Assembly: GCA_963701955.1 (NCBI GenBank)
Contig: OY969694.1
Coordinates: 1,984,001 to 2,048,000 of the forward strand
Reading direction: 5' to 3'
DNA: 64,000 nt
Source: Bog-473 sp963701955
GTDB lineage: Bacteria > Actinomycetota > Acidimicrobiia > Acidimicrobiales > RAAP-2
The notes under the pieces were generated by a model, which did no database searches, was not told the origin of the DNA, and saw nothing but the letters and a program-made list of their open reading frames with translations. The first letter of the stretch is position 1. Every line of letters starts with the position of its first letter. The translations under genes and the position numbers were made by a program. Positions 1 through 8,325 of this stretch are shown here, one piece after another.

Positions 1-134
1 GGACCTTCAGCGGGCGTTCGATCTATGCCGACGTAAACCCGGTGCATCCGCCGTACTCGGTGTGCACGATGGTCCTCTACGTCCCGATCGGTGGCGGCAA
101 GTGGGAGACATATTCGCTCAGCGGCGGACCTTGA
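1..134 (+). CDS. 3' end of an unknown protein (cut by left edge)
   Basis: An open frame with codons beginning at base 3 runs from the window edge to a TGA at 132-134 and encodes the last 43 residues of a protein ending YSLSGGP. Codons are mostly G/C at third position, consistent with real coding sequence. The fragment has aromatic and Gly-rich segments (VLYVPIGGGKW) but no motif that I recognise, and the N-terminus lies outside the window. It converges on the flavin reductase gene that ends at 162. Function unknown. Confidence 0.5.
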   Translation, partial: TFSGRSIYADVNPVHPPYSVCTMVLYVPIGGGKWETYSLSGGP

Positions 135-161
135 CTCGTCCCCGGCGTACGGAGGCAGTCT

Positions 162-701
162 CTATGTCTTGGCGCCCGTCGTAAAGTAGCGACCCCTGTA
201 GTGGATCAGAGGCTGTACCGGATTGGGGTCGAGTTCTACTTCATCGATCGAGCCGCGGATCAATAGCGAGTAACCACCCTCCATGAAGCCCATGAGAGTG
301 ATCGCTGAGCGGGTCGCGACATCGCTGAGCACAGGGCCATGGTCCGACCTGACGACGGAAAGGCCCTCAAACGGATCTCCCGGGTATCGCAACGCGAACT
401 GGTCGGCCATTCGTGCTTGTGCCTTGTCCAACACGTGTACGACGAACCGCTTCGACACACGCACCGCGTCCCAGAACGACGAATCCGGAGCAATGAGACC
501 AAGAACCGATGGAGGGTCACCCTCGACAATGAGGACGGAAGACACGGTGATTCCTTCGGGCCTGCCCTCCTCTCCGTGGGCGGTCCAGATCGTGACCGGC
601 ATCGGGAACCGTCCACGGAGGCGCCGTATGTGATCCCTCTCTTCAAGGGGAAGCTCGAACGGATCAGAGCCGATGCGCTCAAACCCGTCCTCGATGTTCA
701 C
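162..701 (-). CDS. flavin reductase-like, FMN-binding domain protein
   Basis: This 179-residue protein matches the flavin_reductase-like fold (PF01613): after a short N-terminus it has the strand pattern PVTIWTAH, GITVSSVLIVEGDPPSVLGLI, then FVVHVL and the C-terminal LIHYRGRYF segment typical of the family. Such proteins bind FMN or FAD and supply reduced flavin to monooxygenases or act as small flavoenzymes; the partner is not evident here. The start is GTG at 701, with no better downstream start. It faces away from the S11-like gene, so the 702-1128 stretch probably holds both promoters. The family assignment is firm; the substrate is unknown. Confidence 0.82.
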   Translation of the reverse strand: MNIEDGFERIGSDPFELPLEERDHIRRLRGRFPMPVTIWTAHGEEGRPEGITVSSVLIVEGDPPSVLGLIAPDSSFWDAVRVSKRFVVHVLDKAQARMADQFALRYPGDPFEGLSVVRSDHGPVLSDVATRSAITLMGFMEGGYSLLIRGSIDEVELDPNPVQPLIHYRGRYFTTGAKT

Positions 702-1128
702 GTCGAAACCCTATGCCGAGAGACAGACCTGCCAGGCCAAGGCCAGGAGGGGATCTCTGCCCCCGGGCCAGCGCGCTCGTGCCTGGAGAAGTGCCGTTCA
801 GTTGCAGCCACCGTCCCGGCGTTCGGTGGCACCCAGCGGCAATGCCGGCAAGGTCGTCCGACCTAAGCCTCCGCGTGCGACACCACGCCGAACGCGGGAC
901 GAGGAACTTTGCAGAATCTTGAGCGGAGTCCTTGAAGTCGCCTCGGAGACCAACGTGGAACAGGCGTTCATGAGATTGCCCGGCCCGGCAGCACAGGTGA
1001 ACGTGTTCACTGGTGCGCGTCACGGCCTTAGCGTTGAGGTCATGGACGGGGAAAGCGGGAGACACAAAGGTCCTGCCCACGCCCGAAAGCGGACACTGCC
1101 TCGGGAAAACGAGAAACGCCTCGCCGAA
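702..1128. other. divergent intergenic region, no supported gene
   Basis: Open frames exist on both strands, including an in-frame 5' extension of the next gene back to 673. Their translations are Arg/Pro/Ser-rich with irregular third-position composition and no domain, so I treat the stretch as non-coding. It lies between divergently oriented genes and should contain their promoters; I see no convincing -35/-10 pair. Confidence 0.45.
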
Positions 1129-2394
1129 ATGGGCAGACAGCTCCCTCCGCCGAGCGAAGACGAGCTCGAGATCATTGCCGGGCTGCGCGCCTCGCGACGG
1201 CGACGCCGACTCCTCACGTGGGGCACTGCGCTCATCGTGGCGGCGCTCTGCGCGGGTGGCATCGCACAGTGGGTCCGACCGCTCCCCCACGCCACCCTCA
1301 AGACCGGAGAAGTCCGTCTCCCAGGGACAGCACCGTCCTTCGCGTGGCCAAGGAGTGGAGAGGCAGCGGCGACGGTCGTGGGTGTTGGAACGGTGGGCCA
1401 GGTACGTGGGTCCCGGTCCGTCCCGGTCGCCGGTCTGGCCGAGCTCCTCGCGGCATACGTGGTCCTGTCAGATCACCGGTTGGCGCCGGGGGACGACGGT
1501 CCGGCGATCCCCGTCACCGCCGACGCGCTCGCGGCGTATCAGGCCGGGCAGGCGAGACAGGTGTCCGAAGTCCCGGTTGCAGCCGGAGAGTCACTCACCG
1601 AGCTCCAAGCCCTCGAAGGGCTGTTGGTCGACTCGGGAGCCGACATGGCGACGGTCCTCGCCGACTGGGACGCGGGAAGCGTCAGCGCGTTCGTGGCCAA
1701 GATGAATGCCGCAGCGAGCAGGCTCGGCCTCGCCTCGACACACATCACCGATCCGAGCGGCGTGGACCCGGCCACGACAAGCACGGCGCAGGACCTTCTC
1801 CGCCTGGGCAAGGCATCGCTGTCAATCCCGGTCCTCAGACAGATCGTCTCGCTGGCCCAGGCCAGCGTGCCGATGACCGCCGTCGTTTACAATCCCAATT
1901 TCGATCTAGGGCACGACGGGATCATCGGCATCAAGTCGGCGTCCGACTCGAGCGCACAGGGTTGCTATCTCTTCGCGGCGCAGCAAAACATCGGTGGGAA
2001 GAACGTCACGCTCATCGGTGCAGTCCTGAGTCAGCCGGGTGGAGCGCTCGGCCCGAACACTGCGGCAGTCGATGCGGGCGACACGCTGGCGAGGAGTGTC
2101 TTCGCTGCGCTGCACAGCTTCACTATCTTCACTCCCGGCCAGAGGGTTGCCGAGGTCGATACAGCCTGGGGCTCGAAGGCACCTGTGACCGTGGGGCAGC
2201 CAGTCGGGGTGATCGGATGGCCAGGTCTCACCGCCACCTTGGGAGTTCGGTACCGGCCTTTGGATGGTCCCTTACCGAGCAAGGCCGTGGTCGGGATGTT
2301 GCGAACGGGCGTGGGACCCATGTCAGCAGAAGTGGAGCTGCGGACAGCCAATGCACTCTCGGGCCCCGGGGTGTGGTGGCGTCTGACGCGTTGA
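1129..2394 (+). CDS. membrane-anchored peptidase S11 (D-Ala-D-Ala carboxypeptidase-like) pseudoenzyme
   Basis: About 421 residues from the ATG at 1129: a charged cytoplasmic N-terminus (RRRRR), one membrane segment (about 28-48), then an extracytoplasmic domain that aligns with low-molecular-weight penicillin-binding proteins of family S11. All three active-site motifs are altered. SxxK reads G102-L-A-E105, SxN reads S169-G-A171 and KTG reads K269-S-A271. Surrounding segments (AAYVVL, GSVSAFVAKMNA, DPSGVDP, GIKSASDSSAQGCYLFAA) are well conserved, so the fold is probably kept while acyl-serine chemistry is lost. I chose 1129 because third-position G+C rises sharply there; an ATG at 1042 or 673 is possible in the same frame. 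A non-catalytic peptidoglycan-binding or scaffold role is inference. Confidence 0.75.
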   Translation: MGRQLPPPSEDELEIIAGLRASRRRRRLLTWGTALIVAALCAGGIAQWVRPLPHATLKTGEVRLPGTAPSFAWPRSGEAAATVVGVGTVGQVRGSRSVPVAGLAELLAAYVVLSDHRLAPGDDGPAIPVTADALAAYQAGQARQVSEVPVAAGESLTELQALEGLLVDSGADMATVLADWDAGSVSAFVAKMNAAASRLGLASTHITDPSGVDPATTSTAQDLLRLGKASLSIPVLRQIVSLAQASVPMTAVVYNPNFDLGHDGIIGIKSASDSSAQGCYLFAAQQNIGGKNVTLIGAVLSQPGGALGPNTAAVDAGDTLARSVFAALHSFTIFTPGQRVAEVDTAWGSKAPVTVGQPVGVIGWPGLTATLGVRYRPLDGPLPSKAVVGMLRTGVGPMSAEVELRTANALSGPGVWWRLTR

Positions 2395-2561
2395 GCCGAG
2401 TCGTATCAGGACAACCGCTTCGGGTCGGATGAGGGATCGGGTAGACCTGCGTAGACATGTCAATCGGTCTCACTAGAACGAAAGCTGCTTCTTGTCCTGA
2501 GACGTGAGGTGACGCCACGCGCGACTCCATCGTGTCACCGAGCTGGGGCGAGTTCAGGGGG

Positions 2562-2804
2562 TCATCGCATCACTCCGGCCAACCGTTCCAATGGTGGCAC
2601 CCATCCGAGCGTCTTGCGAGGCCTGCCGTTCAGTTCACGGGCAACCTTGTCGAGATCGCGCTGGGAATGGACCGAGAGGTCGGTGCCCTTGGGGAAGTAC
2701 TGGCGCAGGAGACCGTTGGTGTTCTCGTTCGTGCCACGCTGCCAGGGGCTGCGCGGATCGCAGAAGTAGACGGGCACGCCGGTCGCCACCGTGAATTCGC
2801 GGCC
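2562..2804 (-). pseudogene. IS30-family transposase, C-terminal remnant
   Basis: On the minus strand the frame reads FTVATGVPVYFCDP, then SPWQRGTNENTNGLLRQYFP and LNGRPRKTLGW, the diagnostic C-terminal block of IS30-type DDE transposases, ending at a TGA at 2562-2564. Everything N-terminal, including the helix-turn-helix and the first catalytic Asp residues, is missing. The homology stops at the tip of the IS256-type inverted repeat at 2805, so the IS256 element appears to have interrupted this IS30 copy, and no matching N-terminal half remains on the other side. Non-functional. Confidence 0.85.
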
Positions 2805-2824
2805 GCGTCCCGCCGAGTGGTGGG
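2805..2824. repeat. IS256 terminal inverted repeat (transposase 3' side)
   Basis: Reads gcgtcccgccgagtggtggg and pairs with 4179-4198 with a single mismatch at the eighth base. It abuts the truncated IS30 reading frame. Confidence 0.7.
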
Positions 2825-2851
2825 AAATAACCCCGTGATTCTCGGCGACGA

Positions 2852-4084
2852 TCAGTCAACGGGTTCGAGCTCGCCAACTGTCGCGTCGTCATTATCGCAT
2901 TGGCTGTAGAGCTTCGCCATAGAGCCTTCGGAGAAGTACCGCCGTTCGGCCGAGACCCACTCGTCGTGGATGTCGATGAGCACGGCACCGCCCAGTCTGA
3001 TGACGGCGGCCTCGTTGGGGAAGATGCCCACGACCCGGCAGCGGCGCTTGAGCTCGCGGTTGAGGCGCTCGAGCGGGTTGGTCGACCACACCTGGCGCCA
3101 GTGGGCGCGGGGGAACGCACGGAAGGCGAGCACCTCCTCCTTGGCCCCTGCCATGAGTGCAGCCGCCTTGGGGAAGCGTCCCTCGAAGGTGGTGGCCACG
3201 TGGTCCCACTGGGCGGCGATCTCTTCGGCACTGGCGTGAGCGAAGACGGTCCGAAAGGCGGCGGCCACCATCTCGTGTTGGCCCTTGGGGACGCTGGCCA
3301 AGAGGTTGCGGGCGAAGTGGACCCGGCAGCGCTGGTGCGCCGCCCCTTGGAAGCAGCGCCCGATGGCACTGACCAATCCGGCGTGCTGGTCCGAGATCAC
3401 CAATCTGACGCCGCTGAGCCCCCGGGTGCGCAAGGATCGCAAGAAGCCCCGCCAGAACACCTCGTCTTCTGAGTCACCGACGTCGAGGCCGAGGATCTCG
3501 CGGTGCCCGTCGGCCCGGACACCCGTGGCGATGACCACGGCCTTGGAGGTCACGTGGTGGTTGTCACGCACGTGCAGATAGGTGGCGTCCAAGAAGACGT
3601 AGGGGAACTCTTGGTGATCAAGGCGACGGGTCCGAAAGGCCCCCACCACCTCGTCGAGGCCACCACAAATGCGGCTGACCTCGGACTTCTTGATGCCGCT
3701 GCCGATGCCGAGCGCTCCGACGAGCTCGTCGACCGAGCGGGTGGAGATCCCGCCCACGTAGGCCTCCATGACCACGGCGTAGAGGGCCTGGTCGATGCGC
3801 CGGCGGGGCTCGAGGATGGAGGGGAAGAAGCTGCCTTTCCGCAGCTTGGGGATGGCGAGCTCCACGTCGCCGGCCTTGGTCGAGACCAGGCGCACCCGGT
3901 GCCCGTTGCGCTCGGTCACCCGCCCTTCGGAGCGTTCATAGCGCTCCGCCCCGATCTGGGCGCTCGCTTCGGACTCGATCAGCTCCTGGAAGACGTAGCG
4001 CACGGCGTCGCGGATCAGATCCACGCCATCGGTCGATTTGAACGCCTCCAGCAGCTCGGTGCAGACAGACTGGTCAAGGGCCAT
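2852..4084 (-). CDS. IS256-family transposase
   Basis: A 410-residue protein that is a typical full-length IS256/mutator-type DDE transposase. The N-terminal region carries SEASAQIGAERYERSEGRVTERNG; the catalytic core carries FVFLDATYLHVRDN-like sequence (first Asp), VISDQHAGLVSAI (second Asp) with the following HQRCRVHFARNLL signature, and STNPLERLNRELKRR for the Glu region. It catalyses excision and insertion of the element. The start at 4084 is supported by an AAGGAGAG ribosome site five bases upstream; an in-frame ATG at 4132 lacks one. No frameshift is visible, so the gene may be active. Confidence 0.9.
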   Translation of the reverse strand: MALDQSVCTELLEAFKSTDGVDLIRDAVRYVFQELIESEASAQIGAERYERSEGRVTERNGHRVRLVSTKAGDVELAIPKLRKGSFFPSILEPRRRIDQALYAVVMEAYVGGISTRSVDELVGALGIGSGIKKSEVSRICGGLDEVVGAFRTRRLDHQEFPYVFLDATYLHVRDNHHVTSKAVVIATGVRADGHREILGLDVGDSEDEVFWRGFLRSLRTRGLSGVRLVISDQHAGLVSAIGRCFQGAAHQRCRVHFARNLLASVPKGQHEMVAAAFRTVFAHASAEEIAAQWDHVATTFEGRFPKAAALMAGAKEEVLAFRAFPRAHWRQVWSTNPLERLNRELKRRCRVVGIFPNEAAVIRLGGAVLIDIHDEWVSAERRYFSEGSMAKLYSQCDNDDATVGELEPVD

Positions 4085-4178
4085 CGGGGTGCTCTCCTTG
4101 GTGAGTTCGGCTAGGAACACACCGAGAATCACCCCGGTGGCACCACCTATCGGTGGATGCCCCTGGTCAAGTCAAAAG

Positions 4179-4198
4179 CCCACCACTCGGAGGGACGC
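4179..4198. repeat. IS256 terminal inverted repeat (transposase 5' side)
   Basis: Reads cccaccactcggagggacgc, complementary to 2805-2824 with one mismatch. It marks the end of the element, about 95 bases before the transposase start. Confidence 0.7.
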
Positions 4199-4267
4199 AC
4201 ACGGCCTCCGCTGCACTCGTTTCCGTGCGGGGCGGTCCGGTAGGTGACCATCTCTGTGACACGTGAC

Positions 4268-4543
4268 TCAGCGAGGACGGTAGATGTCAGCTCGATGGTC
4301 GATCCGCAATACCGTGACTTCACGCTGTTCGTCGTCTATCTCGTAGACGACGCGATACGAACCTCGGCGCGCCGACCACAGGCCGGCGAGCTCGCGCACT
4401 AAAGGGTGGCCCACTCGGCGCGGTGACTCGACGAGGGGTCCGACCATGAATTCGACGATAGCCGCAGCAACGGTTTCTGGAAGACGAGCGAGAGAGCGTT
4501 CGGCCGCCGCAGCAACTACCAGGTTGCGCGCGGCGTCGTTCAC
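4268..4543 (-). CDS. RelE/ParE-family toxin of a type II toxin-antitoxin system
   Basis: A 91-residue protein of RelE/ParE fold size. It contains the family pattern SLARLPETVAAAIVEF, the central HPLVRELAGLWSARRGSYRVVYEID and the C-terminal VLRIDHRADIYR. Conserved basic residues (RRGSYR, the final His and Arg) match the ribosome-dependent mRNA interferase surface of RelE relatives. It overlaps the antitoxin stop by four bases (4540-4543), the usual coupled arrangement. The pair sits beside the IS256 element, as is common for mobile toxin-antitoxin modules. Family assignment is firm; toxicity is inferred. Confidence 0.88.
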   Translation of the reverse strand: MNDAARNLVVAAAAERSLARLPETVAAAIVEFMVGPLVESPRRVGHPLVRELAGLWSARRGSYRVVYEIDDEQREVTVLRIDHRADIYRPR

Positions 4544-4812
4544 CTATTCAGATACTTTGCGCGCAACTCGTCGGCGCCGACCGTTCTGCCATGGGCCACG
4601 TCGTCGCGGCCGGCCTCGATCTCGGCCATGGCCGACGGATCCGACAGAAGCTCGAGTGTGTCCTCGAGCGCGGCGAGGTCCTCGGGGCTCATGATCACTG
4701 CGGCCGGGCGACCATTGCGGGTCAAGACGATGCGGTCGTGCTCGTGCTCGATCCGATCGACGATCTCGGACAGGTGCGCCTTGATCTCGGCCAACGGCAA
4801 TGTGTCAGACAT
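4540..4812 (-). CDS. Phd/YefM-family antitoxin
   Basis: About 90 residues from MSDTLPLAEIKAHLSEIVDRI, followed by HDRIVLTRNGRPAAVIMSPEDLAALEDTLELL, the standard Phd/YefM DNA-binding N-terminal domain, and a hydrophilic C-terminal tail that would wrap the toxin. In-frame ATGs at 4818 and 4830 are alternative starts; none has a strong ribosome site. It is upstream of and overlaps the RelE-like toxin, so it would be translated first. An inverted repeat across the start region (4811-4830) is a plausible autoregulatory operator. Confidence 0.87.
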   Translation of the reverse strand: MSDTLPLAEIKAHLSEIVDRIEHEHDRIVLTRNGRPAAVIMSPEDLAALEDTLELLSDPSAMAEIEAGRDDVAHGRTVGADELRAKYLNR

Positions 4813-4830
4813 GACCATGATTCTAGTCAT
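4811..4830. promoter_or_regulatory. possible autoregulatory operator of the toxin-antitoxin pair
   Basis: A short inverted repeat, ATGAC-N10-GTCAT, covers the candidate start codons of the antitoxin in an AT-richer stretch. Phd/YefM antitoxins repress their own promoter through such palindromes, but the arms are only five bases long. Confidence 0.35.
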
Positions 4831-5426
4831 ATTTGGTGATTTTGGGATGCCACCCGCCTCGACACCTTCGCCGGCCTCGAAGCTCAGTTCACCCCGTTGG
4901 TGGCGATGGGGTCAACGACTTCCTGCCATCAGGGAGCCTCGGTCTACGAGTGGGCCTACGTTTTCGAGCCACCACTCTCCGGAGCCGACGAATCGTGAGC
5001 GATTCGGGTGTCGGGAGATTCGTGCCTGAGTCCCCCAAACCTCGGATTCGCAGTGAGTTCGATTCGGCCGCTCTCGCACCTCTCCAGCAGGACTCTTGCA
5101 TTTTGACGGACCGGCTTGTCCATACCTGTCCGTAATCGCGATGCTGAAGTCCGTAAAGGGCAGCCTACGTGAACGCTCGGCGGGCGCTAGTAGGTCAAGG
5201 TGTCACTTGGGCGCGTCCCGGCGACGCACCGCTACCGGTATGCAGCCGCGACGGTACGTGGGACCAAGCGCCGAGGCCCAGTGCCCGGCGGGTCTGGTCA
5301 ACGAGGCCGATCACGGACGGATCCCGTTGACCAAGGACACTTTCGCATGCCTGCTGGCCCGCTGGCTCGATCACATCGACGCCCGGGGGCGACTCCGAAG
5401 ACGCTGTTCGAGAACCGACGCATAGC
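4831..5426. other. non-coding or decayed region beside the toxin-antitoxin pair
   Basis: Only short frames without domains or ribosome sites occur here on either strand. The codon pattern is irregular and A+T is somewhat higher than in neighbouring genes. No tRNA, repeat or phage-like sequence was found. Together with the IS30 and dehydrogenase fragments it looks like a decaying accessory segment. Confidence 0.4.
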
Positions 5427-5617
5427 GCCGCCATCGCCGAGGAACTGGGGGCCGACCAGACCCTCCTGATCGGCGGCAGCACGTCCGCTTTCGGATTCGC
5501 CACCACCGCGCTGGCCAAGGACCTCAGCACGAAGGTTCTCGCGACGACGCGCCACGTGCCCATGAGCTGATCGAGGGCGGAGGCACTTCGGGCCGTGTCG
5601 TGCTCACGATCGATTGA
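5427..5617 (+). pseudogene. medium-chain dehydrogenase/quinone oxidoreductase remnant
   Basis: One frame (5427-5570) translates to a nucleotide-binding segment, GADQTLLIGGSTSAFGFATT followed by ALAKDLSTKVLATTR, as in MDR-family quinone oxidoreductases. The next frame (5558-5617) gives HELIEGGGTSGRVVLTID and a stop, which is the classic C-terminal end of the same family. The two pieces are joined by a frameshift with a large internal deletion, and no N-terminal catalytic domain precedes them. This is a dead gene fragment. Confidence 0.6.
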
Positions 5618-5768
5618 TCTCCATTCCGCCCCTCCGCCTCAGGGTCATCTTGCGCACGGTCGTCGGCGCAGAGAGAATCGTGAAGCGTCGCGCCTGAACA
5701 CGTCGGCACGACCCTGATGGCCGTGGTCAGCACTGCCCGGCGTCAGAGCGATGAGGGGAGGAGCGTGC

Positions 5769-6530
5769 ATGAGAGGCCTCGAAGGTCGGTCCATCCTGAT
5801 GGCAGGGGGAGCCGGAAGAATCGGAACGGCCACATCGACGCGGCTGAGCGAGGAGGGTGCCCGAGTTGCCGTGGGTGACCTCGATCAGGAGGCTGCGGAA
5901 TCGGTCGCGGCCGCTATCGAAGCGACCGGCGGAGAGGCCATTGCCGTCAAGCTCGACGTCCGCGACGAGGCTTCTCTGGCATCGGCCATCGATGCAGCGG
6001 TCGCGGCCTTTGGCGGCATCGATGCGGCTCACATCAATGCCGCCGACATGTCTCGCGGCACCATCGGGAAGGACAGTGATGCTGTCGCTCTTGATCTGGA
6101 CGCCTTTGAGCGAACCATCAGGACCAACCTCAGAGGCCACCTGCTGTGCACGAGACATCTCGTTCCGCGACTGCTCGAGCGCGGTGGTGGAGCGCTCGTG
6201 TACACGAGCTCGGCGGCGGCCTTCATCGGTGAGCCGCAACGTCCCTCCTACGCCATGGCCAAGAGTGGGATCAACGCACTCGTCCGGCATGTGGCGTCGC
6301 GCTGGGGTAGGGACGGAGTGCGGGCAAACGCCGTGGCCCCCGGCCTCGTGTTGACCGAGAGCGCCCAGGCGGCGCTTGACGCCTCAATGCGCGAGGACGC
6401 CTTGCGGCGAAGCACCCATCTGGGCGGTCCGGACGATGTCGCCGCGCTCGTCGCCTTCCTCCTTTCTGACGATGGACAGTGGATCAATGGGCAGATCATC
6501 AGTATCGACGGTGGCATCACTCTCCGGTAG
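5769..6530 (+). CDS. SDR-family oxidoreductase
   Basis: A 253-residue classical short-chain dehydrogenase/reductase. The cofactor motif reads AGGAGRIG near the N-terminus, followed by VGDLDQ, which favours NAD. The structural NNAG motif is replaced by INAAD. The catalytic Ser and YxxxK are in TSSAAAF and YAMAK, and the C-terminal SIDGGITL is typical. It would oxidise or reduce an alcohol/ketone; the substrate is unknown. I chose the ATG at 5769 because a GGGGAGGAG ribosome site lies just upstream; an ATG at 5751 is the alternative. It is followed 116 bases later by a GNAT gene on the same strand. Confidence 0.87.
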   Translation: MRGLEGRSILMAGGAGRIGTATSTRLSEEGARVAVGDLDQEAAESVAAAIEATGGEAIAVKLDVRDEASLASAIDAAVAAFGGIDAAHINAADMSRGTIGKDSDAVALDLDAFERTIRTNLRGHLLCTRHLVPRLLERGGGALVYTSSAAAFIGEPQRPSYAMAKSGINALVRHVASRWGRDGVRANAVAPGLVLTESAQAALDASMREDALRRSTHLGGPDDVAALVAFLLSDDGQWINGQIISIDGGITLR

Positions 6531-6646
6531 GCCCCCGCACAACCTGGTTTCGCCGCGGCCAGACGGTCCGATGCCGCGCCCGTCGCACTCACGAGAGCTC
6601 GCCATCACGGGGTCATGCGCCAACCGTCATACGTCGGGACGCTGAC

Positions 6647-7258
6647 ATGCATCGCCGCGATGGATTCGGGCACGAGGTGTCGACGGTCGATTGCGCGGGA
6701 CCCGTCGTCCGCACCGCTCGTCTGGTCCTGCGACCCTTCACCGATATGGACCGATCCCGCTTCGCTGCACTCAATCGTCATCCACTCGTTGCCGAGTCAT
6801 TGGGCAGGTTGGCGACGCGTGCCGAGAGCGATGCGATGATCGACCACTGCCTCGCCGAAATGACTCGCGAGGGCTGGGGCTATTGGGCGGTTTCACTGGC
6901 GGGCCAGGACCAATTCGTCGGCATGGTGGGACTGCATCGTGTCAACACCGTTCTGCCCTGTGCTCCGGCGGTGGAGGTGGGTTGGCGTCTACACCCGGAC
7001 CACTGGGGTCACGGGTACGCCACCGAAGCAGCCACGGCGTCGCTGAGGTTCGCGTTTGACGAGGCAGCACTCGAAGAGGTCGTTGCATTCACCACGACGC
7101 TCAACACCCGCTCCCAGGCCGTGATGACGCGCATCGGAATGGTACGAGACCCCTCGGCAGACTTCGACCACCCCGCAATGCCGGAGGGGAGCTCACTACG
7201 GCGTCACGTGCTGTACCGGATCGAGGCCTTTGAGATCCCGCGGACCGGGTCGTCCTGA
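6647..7258 (+). CDS. GNAT-family N-acetyltransferase (RimJ/RimL type)
   Basis: A protein of about 203 residues with the RimJ/RimL-like layout: TARLVLRPFTDMD at the start of the fold, GYWAVSLAGQDQFVGMVGL in the central sheet, and the acetyl-CoA loop GWRLHPDHWGHGYATEA. The C-terminal SQAVMTRIGM block is also characteristic. These enzymes acetylate amino groups of proteins, small amines or antibiotics. The longer open frame begins at 6479 inside the preceding SDR gene, so I use the ATG at 6647, though its ribosome site is weak. Substrate unknown. Confidence 0.82.
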   Translation: MHRRDGFGHEVSTVDCAGPVVRTARLVLRPFTDMDRSRFAALNRHPLVAESLGRLATRAESDAMIDHCLAEMTREGWGYWAVSLAGQDQFVGMVGLHRVNTVLPCAPAVEVGWRLHPDHWGHGYATEAATASLRFAFDEAALEEVVAFTTTLNTRSQAVMTRIGMVRDPSADFDHPAMPEGSSLRRHVLYRIEAFEIPRTGSS

Positions 7259-7390
7259 GACCGCCGCAGCCGCCTGGTCTGCGCGACGACACCGTTCGCT
7301 TTGCTGGCAACTGAACCCTGATCCGGGAAGCTCACGCACGTTCACCGGGCGCTTGGCGGGTGCGGCGTGTCTCCCTCGGAGGCGCCAGCT

Positions 7391-8251
7391 TCACGTCGGC
7401 CCGTCCGCGGGTGACGTGGGTGCCCGCCAGCCCGGGAGGAGATCGAGTCGTCGGCAGACTTCCTGTGCCTCGATGGTCCGTCCGTTCGGCTCTGCTGCGC
7501 CGGGATCGGTGACCAGCCAGGCGACGACGGCCCCGACGACGTCGGGAGGAGCACCCGTGGACGCGTCGAAGTTGAATCGGGCCATGTCCTGGGCGATTCG
7601 CTCTGTCGCGATGAAGCCGGGCTGGAGGTTGTAGGCGTGGATGCCCCGATCGCCGAGCTCGAGTGCGAGGATCCCGGCGATGCGGTGCAACGCACCCTTG
7701 CTGATGGCGTATCCGAGACCCCAACCCCCGTCGCCCGCAGGGGCGGGCGGATCCTCATAGGCAGCGCTGGAGGTGATGTTGACGATCGTCCCCGAACCAC
7801 GGTCCAGCATCCCGGGCAAGACTCGCGTGACGAGGGCGAGCGGGGCCATGACGTTGGCCTCGAGGTGCAGGTCGAGCAGCTCCAACGGGGTATCGACGAA
7901 ATGATCCATGTGCCCCGGTCCGACGTACCTTCCGTTGTTCACGAGTACGTCCACCGGCCCCAACGTCGAGATGACCTCGTCGGCGGCGGCCATGACGGCT
8001 CCCCGATCGGTGAGGTCCGCCGGGACGGTAAGGCACCGCACACCGGCGGCTTCGATCAGGCCGGCCGTGGTGGTGAGCGAACCAGGCAACGGGGTGAGGT
8101 CGGATTGGCGCACGGTGGACGAGTGCTCGCGCTGTTCACCTTCGCTCAGGGTGCGCGCGGTGATCGCGACGTCGAAACCCGCCCGTCCCAGGTGCACGGC
8201 GATCGCCTTGCCGATTCCCCTGCTGGCTCCGGTTACCAGTGCAACGGGCAT
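7391..8251 (-). CDS. SDR-family oxidoreductase
   Basis: A 286-residue classical SDR starting MPVALVTGASRGIGKAIAVH, with a standard TGxxxGIG cofactor loop and ITARTLSEGE, suggesting NADP preference. It has VLVNNGR in place of NNAG, catalytic Ser in NITSSAAYE and YAISK as YxxxK, and a C-terminal extension. An insert around residues 40-60 is longer than usual. It lies 74 bases downstream of an LLM-type flavin enzyme on the same strand, so the two are likely one transcript. The much longer frame upstream (to 8896) is only the antisense of that gene. Substrate unknown. Confidence 0.87.
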   Translation of the reverse strand: MPVALVTGASRGIGKAIAVHLGRAGFDVAITARTLSEGEQREHSSTVRQSDLTPLPGSLTTTAGLIEAAGVRCLTVPADLTDRGAVMAAADEVISTLGPVDVLVNNGRYVGPGHMDHFVDTPLELLDLHLEANVMAPLALVTRVLPGMLDRGSGTIVNITSSAAYEDPPAPAGDGGWGLGYAISKGALHRIAGILALELGDRGIHAYNLQPGFIATERIAQDMARFNFDASTGAPPDVVGAVVAWLVTDPGAAEPNGRTIEAQEVCRRLDLLPGWRAPTSPADGPT

Positions 8252-8325
8252 CTCGCTGACCGCGCCCCCCCTTGATCCACCCCGCACACTATCGGGCGCC
8301 TTTCGCCACTGCCCCCGATGGTCGG

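Larger units (their letters stand above)
2805..4198 (-). mobile_element. IS256-family insertion sequence
   Basis: The element is bounded by inverted repeats of 20 bases with one mismatch (2805-2824 and 4179-4198) enclosing one full-length transposase. A second, subterminal 11-base inverted repeat (gtgattctcgg at 2835-2845 and its complement at 4122-4132) lies inside each end. I see no exact 8-9 base target duplication: the flanks are ttcgcggcc and acacggcct. The original insertion may therefore have been followed by a deletion, consistent with the half IS30 gene on one side only. The length of about 1.4 kb is normal for the family. Confidence 0.8.

Noticed and set aside
673..1128. N-terminal extension of the S11-like protein
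   Set aside because: Overlaps the divergent flavin reductase start and has Arg/Pro/Ser-rich sequence with poor coding bias.
2796..4207. Target-site duplication of the IS256 element
   Set aside because: Flanks ttcgcggcc and acacggcct share only a short cggcc core in different register; no exact 8-9 base repeat.
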